Origin: Terriglobales bacterium
GTDB taxonomy: Bacteria > Acidobacteriota > Terriglobia > Terriglobales > Acidobacteriaceae
Direction: 5' to 3'
Length of the DNA: 57,317 bases
Assembly (NCBI GenBank): GCA_030038475.1
Contig: JASHOU010000033.1
Span: 1-57,317, forward strand
Below, piece after piece: positions 24,126 through 32,095 of this stretch. The position numbers and the translations under genes are program-made. The notes beneath the pieces were generated by a model that was not told the DNA's origin, did not search any database, and was given only the letters and a program-made list of their open reading frames with translations. The number at the start of each line of letters is the position of its first letter. The first letter of the stretch is position 1.

Positions 24126-25373
24126 ATGTCGATAAGCCGTCGCGGATTCTTAGGCTCCGCCATCGCCGCATCGTTCGCCACCACGCTGAATACGAACCTG
24201 TATGCACAGGAACTACCTCTTCCCGCAAATCCCTTCGGCTCAGGCAAGCGCCCCATCATCATCTGCGCCCACAACGGAGTGAATTATCTCGACGATGCCT
24301 TCGCTTTCCTGAAAAACGGCGGCGATACGCTCGACGCCGCTCTCCGCGTGGTCAAAGGTCCCGAAGACGATCCGAACGACGATTCCGTCGGCCTGGGCGG
24401 CCTTCCCAACGAAGAGTGTGTGGTCGAACTCGACGCCTGCTGCATGCACGGCCCGACGCGCCGCGCCGGATCGGTGGGCGGCGTACGTAACATCAAAAAC
24501 GTTTCGCTCGTGTCGAAAGCAGTGATGGAGCACACCGGCCACGTCATGCTGGTCGGCGAAGGCGCTGAACGATTTGCCGTTGCGGTCGGTTTTCCACGCG
24601 AAAACCTTCTCACCGATCGCTCGCGCAAAATCTGGCTGCTGTGGAAAGAATACAACTCGACCGACGACTGGTGGGGTCCGGGACTGGCCGACCCGAACTG
24701 GAAGCCGCCTGCATTGCCATCGGCCACGCCGCAATCCGAGCTCTGGGAACGGCGCATCCAGCGGCTCGCAGAGGGGGCGGCACAACTGGGCATCGAACCT
24801 GAATTTCGCATGGCTGCTATCCGGCGCGTTCTGTCGCCGCCGACCGGCACTATCCACTGCTCGGCTCTCAACGACAAAGGAGAAATTTCCGGCTGCACCA
24901 CCACCAGCGGTCTCGCCTTCAAACTCCCCGGACGAGTCGGCGATTCGCCGATCATCGGCGCCGGCTGCTACACCGATCAGGATGTGGGCTCGGCCGGCGC
25001 GACTGGCGCAGGAGAAGAAAATATCAAGGTCGCCGGAGCCCATACCATCGTGGAGAATATGCGCCGCGGCATGTCGCCGCTCGAAGCCGGCATGGATGCG
25101 CTGCAGCGCATCGTTCGCAATTACAACCACGACATGACCAAGCTGAATTTCCTCGACATGACCTACTACGTTCTGCGCAAGGATGGCGCCTACGCGGGCG
25201 TGTCGCTGTGGGAAGGCTATTCCGAGAAAGAGAAGCACTCGATCGCCGTGCATGACGGAATCCGGCGCATGGAAACTACGGTGGCATTATTCAAGGGCCC
25301 GTCACACGAGTTTCCGCCGTTTCCGGTCAAGGTGCCGGACGAGCTGAAGAAGAATTCGGTGTACGTGAAGTGA
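24126..25373 (+). CDS. Tat-exported N4-(beta-N-acetylglucosaminyl)-L-asparaginase
   Basis: Cleaves the GlcNAc-asparagine bond of N-glycoproteins. The 415-residue product has a twin-arginine signal (SISRRGFLGSAIAASFATTL). The Ntn-hydrolase core begins about residue 40, with CAHNGVNYLDDAF and GGDTLDAAL. The nucleophile threonine is in GTIHCSAL at about residue 242. CTTTSGLAFKLPGRVGDSPIIGAGCY follows. Self-cleavage before this threonine would give alpha and beta subunits. It lies 3.2 kb from the GH20 hexosaminidase on the same strand, which supports a role in periplasmic glycoprotein catabolism. Confidence 0.88.
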   Translation: MSISRRGFLGSAIAASFATTLNTNLYAQELPLPANPFGSGKRPIIICAHNGVNYLDDAFAFLKNGGDTLDAALRVVKGPEDDPNDDSVGLGGLPNEECVVELDACCMHGPTRRAGSVGGVRNIKNVSLVSKAVMEHTGHVMLVGEGAERFAVAVGFPRENLLTDRSRKIWLLWKEYNSTDDWWGPGLADPNWKPPALPSATPQSELWERRIQRLAEGAAQLGIEPEFRMAAIRRVLSPPTGTIHCSALNDKGEISGCTTTSGLAFKLPGRVGDSPIIGAGCYTDQDVGSAGATGAGEENIKVAGAHTIVENMRRGMSPLEAGMDALQRIVRNYNHDMTKLNFLDMTYYVLRKDGAYAGVSLWEGYSEKEKHSIAVHDGIRRMETTVALFKGPSHEFPPFPVKVPDELKKNSVYVK

Positions 25374-25537
25374 GGGCTACGATGGCGTAGGTCAAATGAC
25401 GGCTACGAACCATGGGCTTCTAGTTATGGCCTGCTGGCTCTAGGCTGAGAAGTTTGAGCAAACTGGCCGCTCGCGGCTCATAGCTCGGCGCTCGAAGCAA
25501 CTGTTTGCCCAACGGAATCCGCCCGCTATCTAAACTT

Positions 25538-25573
25538 GGTAGTGGCTGAATTTGGATCGCCTCAGCCACTACC
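25538..25573 (+). promoter_or_regulatory. Twelve-base-pair hairpin before the HPF-sigma fusion
   Basis: GGTAGTGGCTGA at 25538-25549 is perfectly complementary to TCAGCCACTACC at 25562-25573 around a twelve-base loop. It lies 92 bases upstream of the fusion gene start. A TACAAT -10-like box follows near 25606-25611. The hairpin could be a terminator for upstream transcripts or a binding site upstream of the promoter. Confidence 0.5.
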
Positions 25574-25665
25574 CTAAACTTCGCTTCGTCGATTCTGAAC
25601 GGGTGTACAATCAGTTTAGGGATCGCAGCTTCACGGAGTTTCTTCTCCGCGTTCGAGGCTCGAAG

Positions 25666-26718
25666 ATGAACGTTCACGTCAGTTACAAGGTTCACAAGAT
25701 TCCCGGCATCGAAAAAGAAATCAGTCACCAGATTGAAAAGATTCAGAAGCGCCTTCAGGTTTTCCGGCCCGAATTGGTTCATCTAAAAGCTGTCGTCGAC
25801 CAGAATTCCGCGCGCGAAGGCACGCAGGTCGCTTTGAATCTGCGCCTGCCGTCAGGCCAGTTGTCCGCGCAGAAAAAAGCGCGCAGCGCCTCGGCCGCCA
25901 TCAAGGCCGCCTTTGACGAGCTTCTCCAGCAGATCGGTCGCCATAAGGAGTTGCTCCGCTCCAGCCACAAATGGCGGCGCTGGCGCCGAGGTTCGAAGGA
26001 TTCTCCGGAACCCGGCGTCCCGTTCGAAAAGACAATGGCGGTAATGCTTCCGCCGATCATCTCCGCCGATGACATCGGTTCCTACGTGAATGCGAATCTT
26101 TCGCGGCTCGAGCGTTTCGTGGAGCGCGAGCTCTACTTCCGCCGTGCTGACGAGGAGACTTCCCTTTCTGACGACGATCTTTCTACTCCCGAAGTCGTGA
26201 ATGAAGTGATCGCCCGTGCTCTCGGCGACCACGACCGTCCGGAAAAGCTGACGCTCGAACCGTGGCTTTACCATCTTGCCCTGCAAGCCATGAACGAAAT
26301 GACGGCGCGCCTTCAGGAGTTGGACTCGCCTGCCTATGTGCACGTGGAAGAGAGCCGCCGGCGGCAAAACGTGCAGGCCTCCGACGAGGTCAGCTTGCAA
26401 TTCCATCAGCCCGATGAGGATTGGACTCGCGAAAGCGCCATCCCCGATCGCCGCGTGTCGACCCCGGAACAGGACGCATATTCTGACGAAATCATCTCGT
26501 TGATGCAAACCGCGCTCCGCGGCGCTGACCGCACCGACCGCGAAGCTTTTCTGCTTTATGCCATCGAGGGCTTTTCCCTCGACGAAATTGCCGTCATCAC
26601 CGGACGGCGCCAGGAGGCGGTACGCGAATCCGTCCAACGCGCGCGCGACTGCGTCCGCAGCGCGCCTTCCATGGCCCACGAATTCCACCATAACCTCTTA
26701 GTCAAAACTCGAATCTAA
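25666..26718 (+). CDS. HPF/RaiA ribosome-hibernation domain fused to ECF-sigma-like domains
   Basis: A 350-residue protein. Residues 1-105 are an HPF/YfiA fold: MNVHVSYKV, then GIEKEISHQIEKIQKRL, VALNLRLPSGQLSAQ and AIKAAFDELLQQIGRHKELLR. After a basic linker, residues about 130-215 resemble sigma region 2 (YVNANLSRLERFVEREL...EVVNEVIARAL...PWLYHLALQAMN). Residues about 286-332 resemble sigma region 4 (REAFLLYAIEGFSLDEIAVITG...VQRARD). The fusion suggests a protein able to sit in the ribosome mRNA/tRNA channel and also bind promoters or polymerase. It starts a two-gene unit with the eRF1-like protein. The in-frame TTG at 25552 is less likely. Confidence 0.75.
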   Translation: MNVHVSYKVHKIPGIEKEISHQIEKIQKRLQVFRPELVHLKAVVDQNSAREGTQVALNLRLPSGQLSAQKKARSASAAIKAAFDELLQQIGRHKELLRSSHKWRRWRRGSKDSPEPGVPFEKTMAVMLPPIISADDIGSYVNANLSRLERFVERELYFRRADEETSLSDDDLSTPEVVNEVIARALGDHDRPEKLTLEPWLYHLALQAMNEMTARLQELDSPAYVHVEESRRRQNVQASDEVSLQFHQPDEDWTRESAIPDRRVSTPEQDAYSDEIISLMQTALRGADRTDREAFLLYAIEGFSLDEIAVITGRRQEAVRESVQRARDCVRSAPSMAHEFHHNLLVKTRI

Positions 26719-26736
26719 CTGGTTCAAGGAGTCGAG

Positions 26737-27939
26737 ATGATGACCCGGAATGAAATCCGTGAATTGGCGGCTTTTCAAGCCGACGAAAGCAAAGGCACAT
26801 ACGCCCTCTCGTTTTACTTTCAACCCGATCCTCCTCAGGATCGCTCTCATCGCCGTGAGGCAATCGTCGCCAAAGATGTCGTGAAGCAGGCGCTGAAAAG
26901 TGCTGCCGCCAGCGGCAAAAATGGATCGCTGCACGCCGACCTCGATCGCATTCTCGATATCGCGACCAACCTGCGCGGCAACGCACGGGGACGGGCAGTT
27001 TTCGCCTGCTCGGCCCAAAAGTTTTGGAAGGAATACGAACTCCCGCCGCATCTCGGGATCACCACCCACATTTATCTTCAGCCGCGCTTTGAGTTGAAAC
27101 CGCTGGCCGCGTTGCTCGGCGCCCAGCCCGCACTCTGCGTCGCCGTGGTCGATCGCCAACGTGCGCGTTTTTTCGACCTGCGCCTCGACGATCTGCACGA
27201 GCAGGGAGCATTGGTTCACATGCTCTCGCGCAGTGCTTCCAGCTACGGCTTTAAAGGTTATGAGGGCGGACATGCGGAACGCCGCATCTCCGAAGAAGCC
27301 ATCCAGCATTTCAAAGCGATTTCAGAACGCCTGTTGACGGATTTCGAGAGAGGTATTTGGGAGCGGCTCATCATCGGTTGCCACGATGTCAACTGGCCTG
27401 AGTTGGAGTCGCATCTTCATCCCTACGTGAAGCGGCGCATCATTGGCCGGTTCTCGGCCGACGTTGCTAGCGTCTCGAACGAGGAGATTCGCCAGCGCTC
27501 CGACGCGATTCTGAAGCAATGGATCGAGCAACGCGCGGAAACCAAGGTCAACGAAACGGTGGATCTGGCGAAGTCGAACGGACGCGGCGTCACCGGCCTG
27601 CGCCGCGTCCTGCGCGCGCTCGAAGCAGGAGAAGTGCAGGCCTTGTTTCTCAACGAGAATTATTCGGCTCGCGCCGTTGAGTGCACCAACTGCGGGCACC
27701 TCGACCCGCACATCGTCGCGACGTGCGTGGTATGCGGTAAGCCCACGCGCGAACTCGCCGATGTCTGCGATGCGATCATTCCCATCGCCATCCGTCGCGA
27801 CATTGAACTGTTTTACCTCAAGGATAACGAAGCCCTGGATCGCGCCGGCAGCATCGCCGCCCTGCTGCGTTTCCGCTCCGACCAAACCTCAGGACAGAGA
27901 TCAGGCCAAAGCTCAGGAGAGATCGCGGCGGCTTCGTAA
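26737..27939 (+). CDS. eRF1-like bacterial release-factor-fold protein (baeRF type)
   Basis: A 400-residue protein with the layout of archaeal/eukaryotic release factor 1. Domain 2-like features are ALCVAVVDRQRARFFDL followed by YEGGHAERRISEEAIQHFKAI (about 175-195), where the GGQ of true release factors is GGH at 177-179. Domain 3-like features are LRRVLRALEAGEVQALFLNE and a zinc knuckle CTNCGH...CVVCGK with four Cys at about 316, 319, 330 and 333. GTCGAG and AAGGAG lie upstream of the ATGATG start. It is 18 bases downstream of the HPF-sigma fusion and probably cotranscribed, pointing to ribosome hibernation or rescue. Catalytic peptide release is doubtful without Gln. Confidence 0.8.
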   Translation: MMTRNEIRELAAFQADESKGTYALSFYFQPDPPQDRSHRREAIVAKDVVKQALKSAAASGKNGSLHADLDRILDIATNLRGNARGRAVFACSAQKFWKEYELPPHLGITTHIYLQPRFELKPLAALLGAQPALCVAVVDRQRARFFDLRLDDLHEQGALVHMLSRSASSYGFKGYEGGHAERRISEEAIQHFKAISERLLTDFERGIWERLIIGCHDVNWPELESHLHPYVKRRIIGRFSADVASVSNEEIRQRSDAILKQWIEQRAETKVNETVDLAKSNGRGVTGLRRVLRALEAGEVQALFLNENYSARAVECTNCGHLDPHIVATCVVCGKPTRELADVCDAIIPIAIRRDIELFYLKDNEALDRAGSIAALLRFRSDQTSGQRSGQSSGEIAAAS

Positions 27940-28488
27940 AGTTAAATCCGGTTCTCTGCCGTCCGGCCAACTCGGTACGCCTGCATCCAGCTGAATCTTT
28001 GCGCTCTTGGCGAAACCGCACGCCATCCGCCAGAATCCGCCGATTAACAATAGCTCTACCAACTCATCGCGCGCAAAGGCCTTCTCCAGCGTCGCCCACG
28101 TCGCGGGAGTGACTTCAGTGTGTTCGTGCATCTCGTCAGCCAGATCGATCGCCGCGCGATCGACCTCGCTGTATGCGTGGCATTGCTTCGGATCGCGTAC
28201 GCCCAGGATCTCGGCGTCAGGCATTCCCAGCTCGCGTGAAATGCGAACGTGATTGCAAAACACATACTCGGAGCCTGTGCGCCAGCCCATCCGCAGAATT
28301 ATGAGTTCACGCGTGCGAGCCGGCACTTTGTTGTGAAAGAACAGAGCGTCGATTCCCGCATAGAAGCCGGCCGTAGCCGATGGATTGTTAAGCAGCGCGC
28401 GCCATATGTTCGACGTAGCCAGCCAACGCTCGATCCCGAGCTTCTCGCCGAGCCGCGCCGATTCGTCAATCGATACCAACGGAAGCAT
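27913..28488 (-). CDS. Carboxymuconolactone decarboxylase/AhpD-like protein
   Basis: A 191-residue all-helical protein of the CMD/AhpD superfamily. It has ALFFHNKVPARTRELIILRMGWRTGSEYVFCNHVRISRELG, containing the ExxxCxH motif (EYVFCNH) near 90-96. The single Cys suggests a peroxidatic or peroxide-linked role, but many members are unassigned. Its 3' end overlaps the eRF1-like gene by 27 bases in convergent orientation. Confidence 0.8.
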   Translation of the reverse strand: MLPLVSIDESARLGEKLGIERWLATSNIWRALLNNPSATAGFYAGIDALFFHNKVPARTRELIILRMGWRTGSEYVFCNHVRISRELGMPDAEILGVRDPKQCHAYSEVDRAAIDLADEMHEHTEVTPATWATLEKAFARDELVELLLIGGFWRMACGFAKSAKIQLDAGVPSWPDGREPDLTLRSRRDLS

Positions 28489-28591
28489 ACATTCAATCCT
28501 TCAAGGCTTGCATACGCCCGATCTTAGAGTGCCCATTGATGCACAGAAGATGACAAACCGAACCACGCTCCTCATCGACCTTGCCATCAGG

Positions 28592-28828
28592 TTAGTTGGA
28601 AGTCCCCCGAATCTTAAACAAGAAGTACCCGACAAAGAAAATACCACCGAGAAAATACGCTGCGACCTCGTCCCAAAACACTCTCGGTTCTTTTTCGCGG
28701 GAAACCCAGCCGCTGAAACGAACCCAAACCTTGCCAGAATATGCAAAAAGCACAGCCCCACAAATGAAGATGAGGCCGACTGTCAAGAAAACATTCGGCG
28801 GTCTTAAAAGGGAGTCCAAGTCAGGCAT
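28592..28828 (-). CDS. Small two-helix membrane protein
   Basis: A 78-residue protein from ATG 28828, with AAGGAG nine bases upstream on the minus strand. Two hydrophobic helices are seen: NVFLTVGLIFICGAVLFAYSG and EVAAYFLGGIFFVGYFLFKI. Between them is a basic loop VWVRFSGWVSREKEPRV. No family is recognised. Confidence 0.55.
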   Translation of the reverse strand: MPDLDSLLRPPNVFLTVGLIFICGAVLFAYSGKVWVRFSGWVSREKEPRVFWDEVAAYFLGGIFFVGYFLFKIRGTSN

Positions 28829-29238
28829 CAACAGCATCTCCTTTCTGATGCTTGGGCAAATCCCCAACGGTCTCTACTGCGCCGAACGTACCTAATACAG
28901 ACCCGAGCCAGCAGCTTAACCCCCGCAATCCTGCATGAGAAGCGTGGATTTTCAGTGTATCTCAATCACATCCGCGAGCGAAAATCCCATAAATCACATC
29001 CCGGCAAGCCGAACAATTCTCGATACATTTCCATAATATACGTGCACAAATGTATTTACACTCAAATACATATATTAAGCGAACAGAATGCGAAATTGTT
29101 TCACGTGAAACATTTTGTACATATATCTTGTGTACATACAATTATTCGGCAGGAATGGGGAGTGAACCCGCCAGCGTGAGCCGGAGCCCCTGAATTGCCG
29201 CGCCGAAGATCTGGTGAATTGTCGCGCCCTGAGCGAGA
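28829..29238. other. AT-rich intergenic region containing parS
   Basis: This 410-base gap has an unusual AT-rich core (about 28950-29160). The palindrome ATACATTT...AAATGTAT lies around 29020-29056. TGTA/TACA-rich units (CTCAAATACATATATT, TGTACATATATCTTGTGTACAT) repeat through the core. The parS site is listed separately. No protein-coding frame is convincing. The AT-rich core stands out strongly against the surrounding high-GC coding DNA. Confidence 0.6.
29097..29112. promoter_or_regulatory. parS site (ParB centromere-binding sequence)
   Basis: TGTTTCACGTGAAACA is a perfect 16-base palindrome. It matches the universal bacterial chromosomal parS consensus TGTTNCACGTGAAACA. ParB binds it and loads onto flanking DNA to segregate the origin region. 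Its presence suggests this window lies fairly near oriC. Confidence 0.88.
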
Positions 29239-29877
29239 ATGAACCTTATGATCCATCAGATCATCCCCGTCGGCCCGTTGCAGTGCAACTGCTCCATCAT
29301 TGGCGACGAGACCACGCGTGAGGCCATGGTCATTGACCCGGGCGACGATATTGAAGACGTTCTCGCCATCATCCGCCAGCATAAGTTGCAGGTGAAGCAG
29401 ATCGTCATCACTCACGCACACATCGACCACATCGGCGGAGCGATGAAGCTGCGGGCGGCAACCGGCGCGCCGATCCTGCTCAATCAAAATGACTATGCAT
29501 TGCTGAAGATGCTTGATGTGCAAGCTACGTGGATTGGGGTGGCTGCGCCGGGCGAAGTCTCCATCGAAGCGAGCATCGGCGATGGAGAATCGCTCGAAAC
29601 CGGGAAACTCAGGGCGAATGTTCTGCACACGCCCGGCCATACCGAGGGCAGCGTCTGCCTCTATTTCCCTGCGGAGAAGTTGCTGATCGCCGGCGATACA
29701 CTCTTTGCCCGCAGCATCGGACGCACCGACCTGCCTGGAGGATCGTTCGAGAAGATCATGCGCTCGCTGCACGAGCGCGTTCTTGCGCTGCCTGACGAGA
29801 CCGTCGTTATTCCCGGCCACGGGCCTCAAACAACGATAGGAATCGAAAGGGAAGAGAATCCGTTTCTGAAGGGCTAG
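29239..29877 (+). CDS. Metallo-beta-lactamase-fold hydrolase (glyoxalase II-like)
   Basis: A 212-residue zinc hydrolase. THAHIDHIGG gives the HxHxDH metal motif near 60-67. HTPGHTEGSVCLYF supplies the third-metal His, AGDTLF the bridging Asp and PGHGPQTTIG the last His. The short length and GGSFEKIMRSLHERVLAL helix fit the YcbL/glyoxalase II-like group. The substrate is uncertain. Confidence 0.85.
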   Translation: MNLMIHQIIPVGPLQCNCSIIGDETTREAMVIDPGDDIEDVLAIIRQHKLQVKQIVITHAHIDHIGGAMKLRAATGAPILLNQNDYALLKMLDVQATWIGVAAPGEVSIEASIGDGESLETGKLRANVLHTPGHTEGSVCLYFPAEKLLIAGDTLFARSIGRTDLPGGSFEKIMRSLHERVLALPDETVVIPGHGPQTTIGIEREENPFLKG

Positions 29878-30015
29878 GTCTTAGGTCTCAGGAAAACCGT
29901 TCCTCGGACGAGTGCGTCCAGCTTTGCGCACGCGGCAGCCTTGCGCTTACGGCGACAGCGGAACTGGTGTTCTTAGGTATACCCGCGACCTAGGATCTGA
30001 GACCTAAGACCTGAG
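29875..30015. repeat. Palindromic intergenic repeat, AGGTCT family
   Basis: TAGGTCTTAGGTCTCAGG (29875-29892) and the inverted CTGAGACCTAAGACCT (29997-30012) enclose about 104 bases between the convergent MBL and secG genes. A related single-sided copy built of iterated AGGTCTCAGGTGTCAGG lies at about 37333-37370 between nadK and lysA. This looks like a REP-type or MITE-like element. Confidence 0.7.
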
Positions 30016-30017
30016 CT

Positions 30018-30374
30018 TTATTTCTTTGCCGGCGCCTGGTTTTGCGGGACCGTCGGCGGAGCGGCAGGTTTCGGGCTTGCCGGCTGTGATTTTGTCTGCG
30101 ACGGGTGCACTCCCGAAAGCACCGAGGTGGGGCCGGTTCGCCGTGCGGCGAAAATCGAAAGCGTGATCGAGGTGACCATAAAAATGATCGCCGACCAGGT
30201 CGTGGCGCGCGACAGAGCCGAGGCCGCGCCGCGCGGGCCAAATGCCGTCTGGCTGCCCTGGCCTCCAAAGGCCGCAGCCAGATCACCGCTCTTACCGCTC
30301 TGCAGCAGCACGACGGCGATTAGGAAAAAGCAGACGATCACGTGAACGATCGTAATGAGAACTGAAATCCACAT
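30018..30374 (-). CDS. secG: Preprotein translocase subunit SecG
   Basis: A 118-residue small SecYEG subunit that speeds protein export. Two membrane helices (VLITIVHVIVCFFLIAVVLLQ and TTWSAIIFMVTSITLSIFAAR) flank the conserved loop GKSGDLAAAFGGQGSQTAFGPRG. The Pro/Ala/Lys-rich tail of about 40 residues is longer than the E. coli protein. It lies 64 bases downstream of tRNA-Leu on the same strand. Confidence 0.95.
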   Translation of the reverse strand: MWISVLITIVHVIVCFFLIAVVLLQSGKSGDLAAAFGGQGSQTAFGPRGAASALSRATTWSAIIFMVTSITLSIFAARRTGPTSVLSGVHPSQTKSQPASPKPAAPPTVPQNQAPAKK

Positions 30375-30438
30375 ATAGAAAAACTCTCCAAGGAGCCGAA
30401 GCTCAGGTTCGGCGATCTCTTCGTTTCAAGATTAATAC

Positions 30439-30523
30439 TGGTGCGGAAGGGGGGATTTGAACCCCCACGCCTTTCGGCGCCACCCCCTCAAGATGGTGTG
30501 TCTGCCAGTTCCACCACTTCCGC
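30439..30523 (-). tRNA. tRNA-Leu (anticodon GAG)
   Basis: Read on the minus strand, 85 bases fold as a class II tRNA. GCGGAAG pairs with CTTCCGC, then comes the D-arm with GTGGAACTGGCAGAC. The anticodon loop is TTGAGGG with anticodon GAG. A long variable arm (GGCGCCGAAAGGCGT) and the T-arm GGGGGTTCAAATCCCCC follow. The 3' ACCA is encoded. It lies just upstream of secG; the order secG then tRNA-Leu(GAG) occurs in E. coli. Confidence 0.95.
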
Positions 30524-30739
30524 TTTACGAGCAATGATCGTGACAGGCAATGATCATCAGGGCCAGCGGCCGATCTTCGATCTTGCGCCTGAGTCTCTAT
30601 AACGATACACGGTCAAACGAGGCGGTTCAAGTTCACGGTTGAAGGTTATTCGACGCTCGAGAGCCGGTTTTCCAGCCGAGTATTTGCGCGTCCAACCAGC
30701 GTGCATTTATTGTGGGATGCGCTCATTGTCCTTGCCTCT

Positions 30740-32095
30740 ATGAATTCTCGCATTTTTTTCTGGTCGCTCACCTCGGCGCTCGCCGGGTTTTTGTTCGGTT
30801 TTGACACGGTCGTGATCTCGGGCGCAGAAAAGACGATTCAAGCGCTGTGGGGGCTCAGCCCCGGACTGCATGGAATTGCCATGGCCTCGGCGCTCTACGG
30901 AACCATCGTCGGTTCGCTGATCGGAGGCTGGCCCACAGACCGATTCGGGCGCAAGGCCACGCTGCTGTGGATTGGCGTCCTTTACTTTGTTGGCGCGGTT
31001 GGCTCGGCGCTGGCGACCAATGTTTCCGTGTTTATTGCGGCACGGGTAATCGGAGGGCTGGGCATTGGCATCTCGACGGTGGCGGCGCCGCTGTACATTT
31101 CGGAGATTGCGCCGCCGAAACAGCGCGGGCGGCTCGCCGGCATGTTTCAGTTCAATATTGTTTTTGGCATTCTGATCGCTTTCCTTTCAAATTGGCTGCT
31201 CGCCGGAATCGGCGAAAGCGCGTGGCGCTGGATGCTGGGCGTGGCGGCGTTTCCGTCGCTGCTGTATGCCCTGCTTTGTTTTGGAATACCCGAAAGCCCG
31301 CGCTGGCTGCTGGTGAGAAAAGGCGATCGCGAAAGCGGATTGAAAATTTTGCGGCGCATTCAACCGGAAGCCTCCGAGGCGGAGGTGCAGGCGGAGGCGA
31401 ACGAGATCATGGCTGGCTCGTCAGAGCGAGTATCGTCAGAGGGAACGTCGTCGCAGGGAGCGTCGGGCGGCCATTTCTGGACGCGCGGTCTGCGCAAGCC
31501 GATTTTGCTGGCGATCCTGATTGCATTTTTCAATCAACTTTCGGGCATCAACGCCATTCTCTATTTTGCGCCGCGCATCTTCGAACTGACCGGATTGGCG
31601 GCGAAGGCCGCGTTGCTGCAATCGGTCGGCATTGGCATTACGAATCTGGTTTTCACGTTCGTCGGCCTGTGGCTCATTGACCGGTTGGGCCGACGGACGC
31701 TGCTTTACATCGGTTCGTTCGGCTACATTGGCTCGCTGGGCCTGGTGGCGTGGGCGTTTTTTACCGAGCATTTTGCGATCGTGCCGGCGTGCATTTTTGC
31801 GTTCATTGCCGCGCACGCCATCGGCCAAGGAGCGGTGATCTGGGTGTTTATCTCCGAGATATTTCCCAACCGTGAGCGCGCGGAGGGCCAGGCGCTGGGC
31901 AGCTTCACGCATTGGGTCTTTGCGGCGTTGCTCACGACGTTCTTTCCGAAGATGGTTGCGGTGTTTCCGGCCGGGTATATCTTTTCGTTCTTTGCCGGGA
32001 TGATGGTGTTGCAACTCATCTGGGTGAAGACGATGGTTCCGGAGACGAAGGGCGTGCCACTGGAGCAGATTCAGAAGCAGCTGGGGATTGAGTAG
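30740..32095 (+). CDS. Sugar porter-family MFS transporter
   Basis: A 451-residue transporter with twelve membrane segments. Sugar-porter motifs are present: DRFGRKA in loop 2-3, PLYISEIAPPKQRGRL after helix 4, PESPRWLL and RL.RR.LL in the second half, NQLSGINAILYFAPRIF, and VPETKGVPLEQI at the end. It probably imports a monosaccharide by proton symport. ATG at 30740 is preferred over a GTG at 30701. The 3' end overlaps the convergent next gene by 80 bases. Confidence 0.9.
   Translation: MNSRIFFWSLTSALAGFLFGFDTVVISGAEKTIQALWGLSPGLHGIAMASALYGTIVGSLIGGWPTDRFGRKATLLWIGVLYFVGAVGSALATNVSVFIAARVIGGLGIGISTVAAPLYISEIAPPKQRGRLAGMFQFNIVFGILIAFLSNWLLAGIGESAWRWMLGVAAFPSLLYALLCFGIPESPRWLLVRKGDRESGLKILRRIQPEASEAEVQAEANEIMAGSSERVSSEGTSSQGASGGHFWTRGLRKPILLAILIAFFNQLSGINAILYFAPRIFELTGLAAKAALLQSVGIGITNLVFTFVGLWLIDRLGRRTLLYIGSFGYIGSLGLVAWAFFTEHFAIVPACIFAFIAAHAIGQGAVIWVFISEIFPNRERAEGQALGSFTHWVFAALLTTFFPKMVAVFPAGYIFSFFAGMMVLQLIWVKTMVPETKGVPLEQIQKQLGIE

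Noticed and set aside
28955-29179. Rightward 74-codon frame in the AT-rich gap
   Set aside because: It crosses the parS palindrome and repeated TACA units; composition reflects the AT-rich DNA, not a protein.
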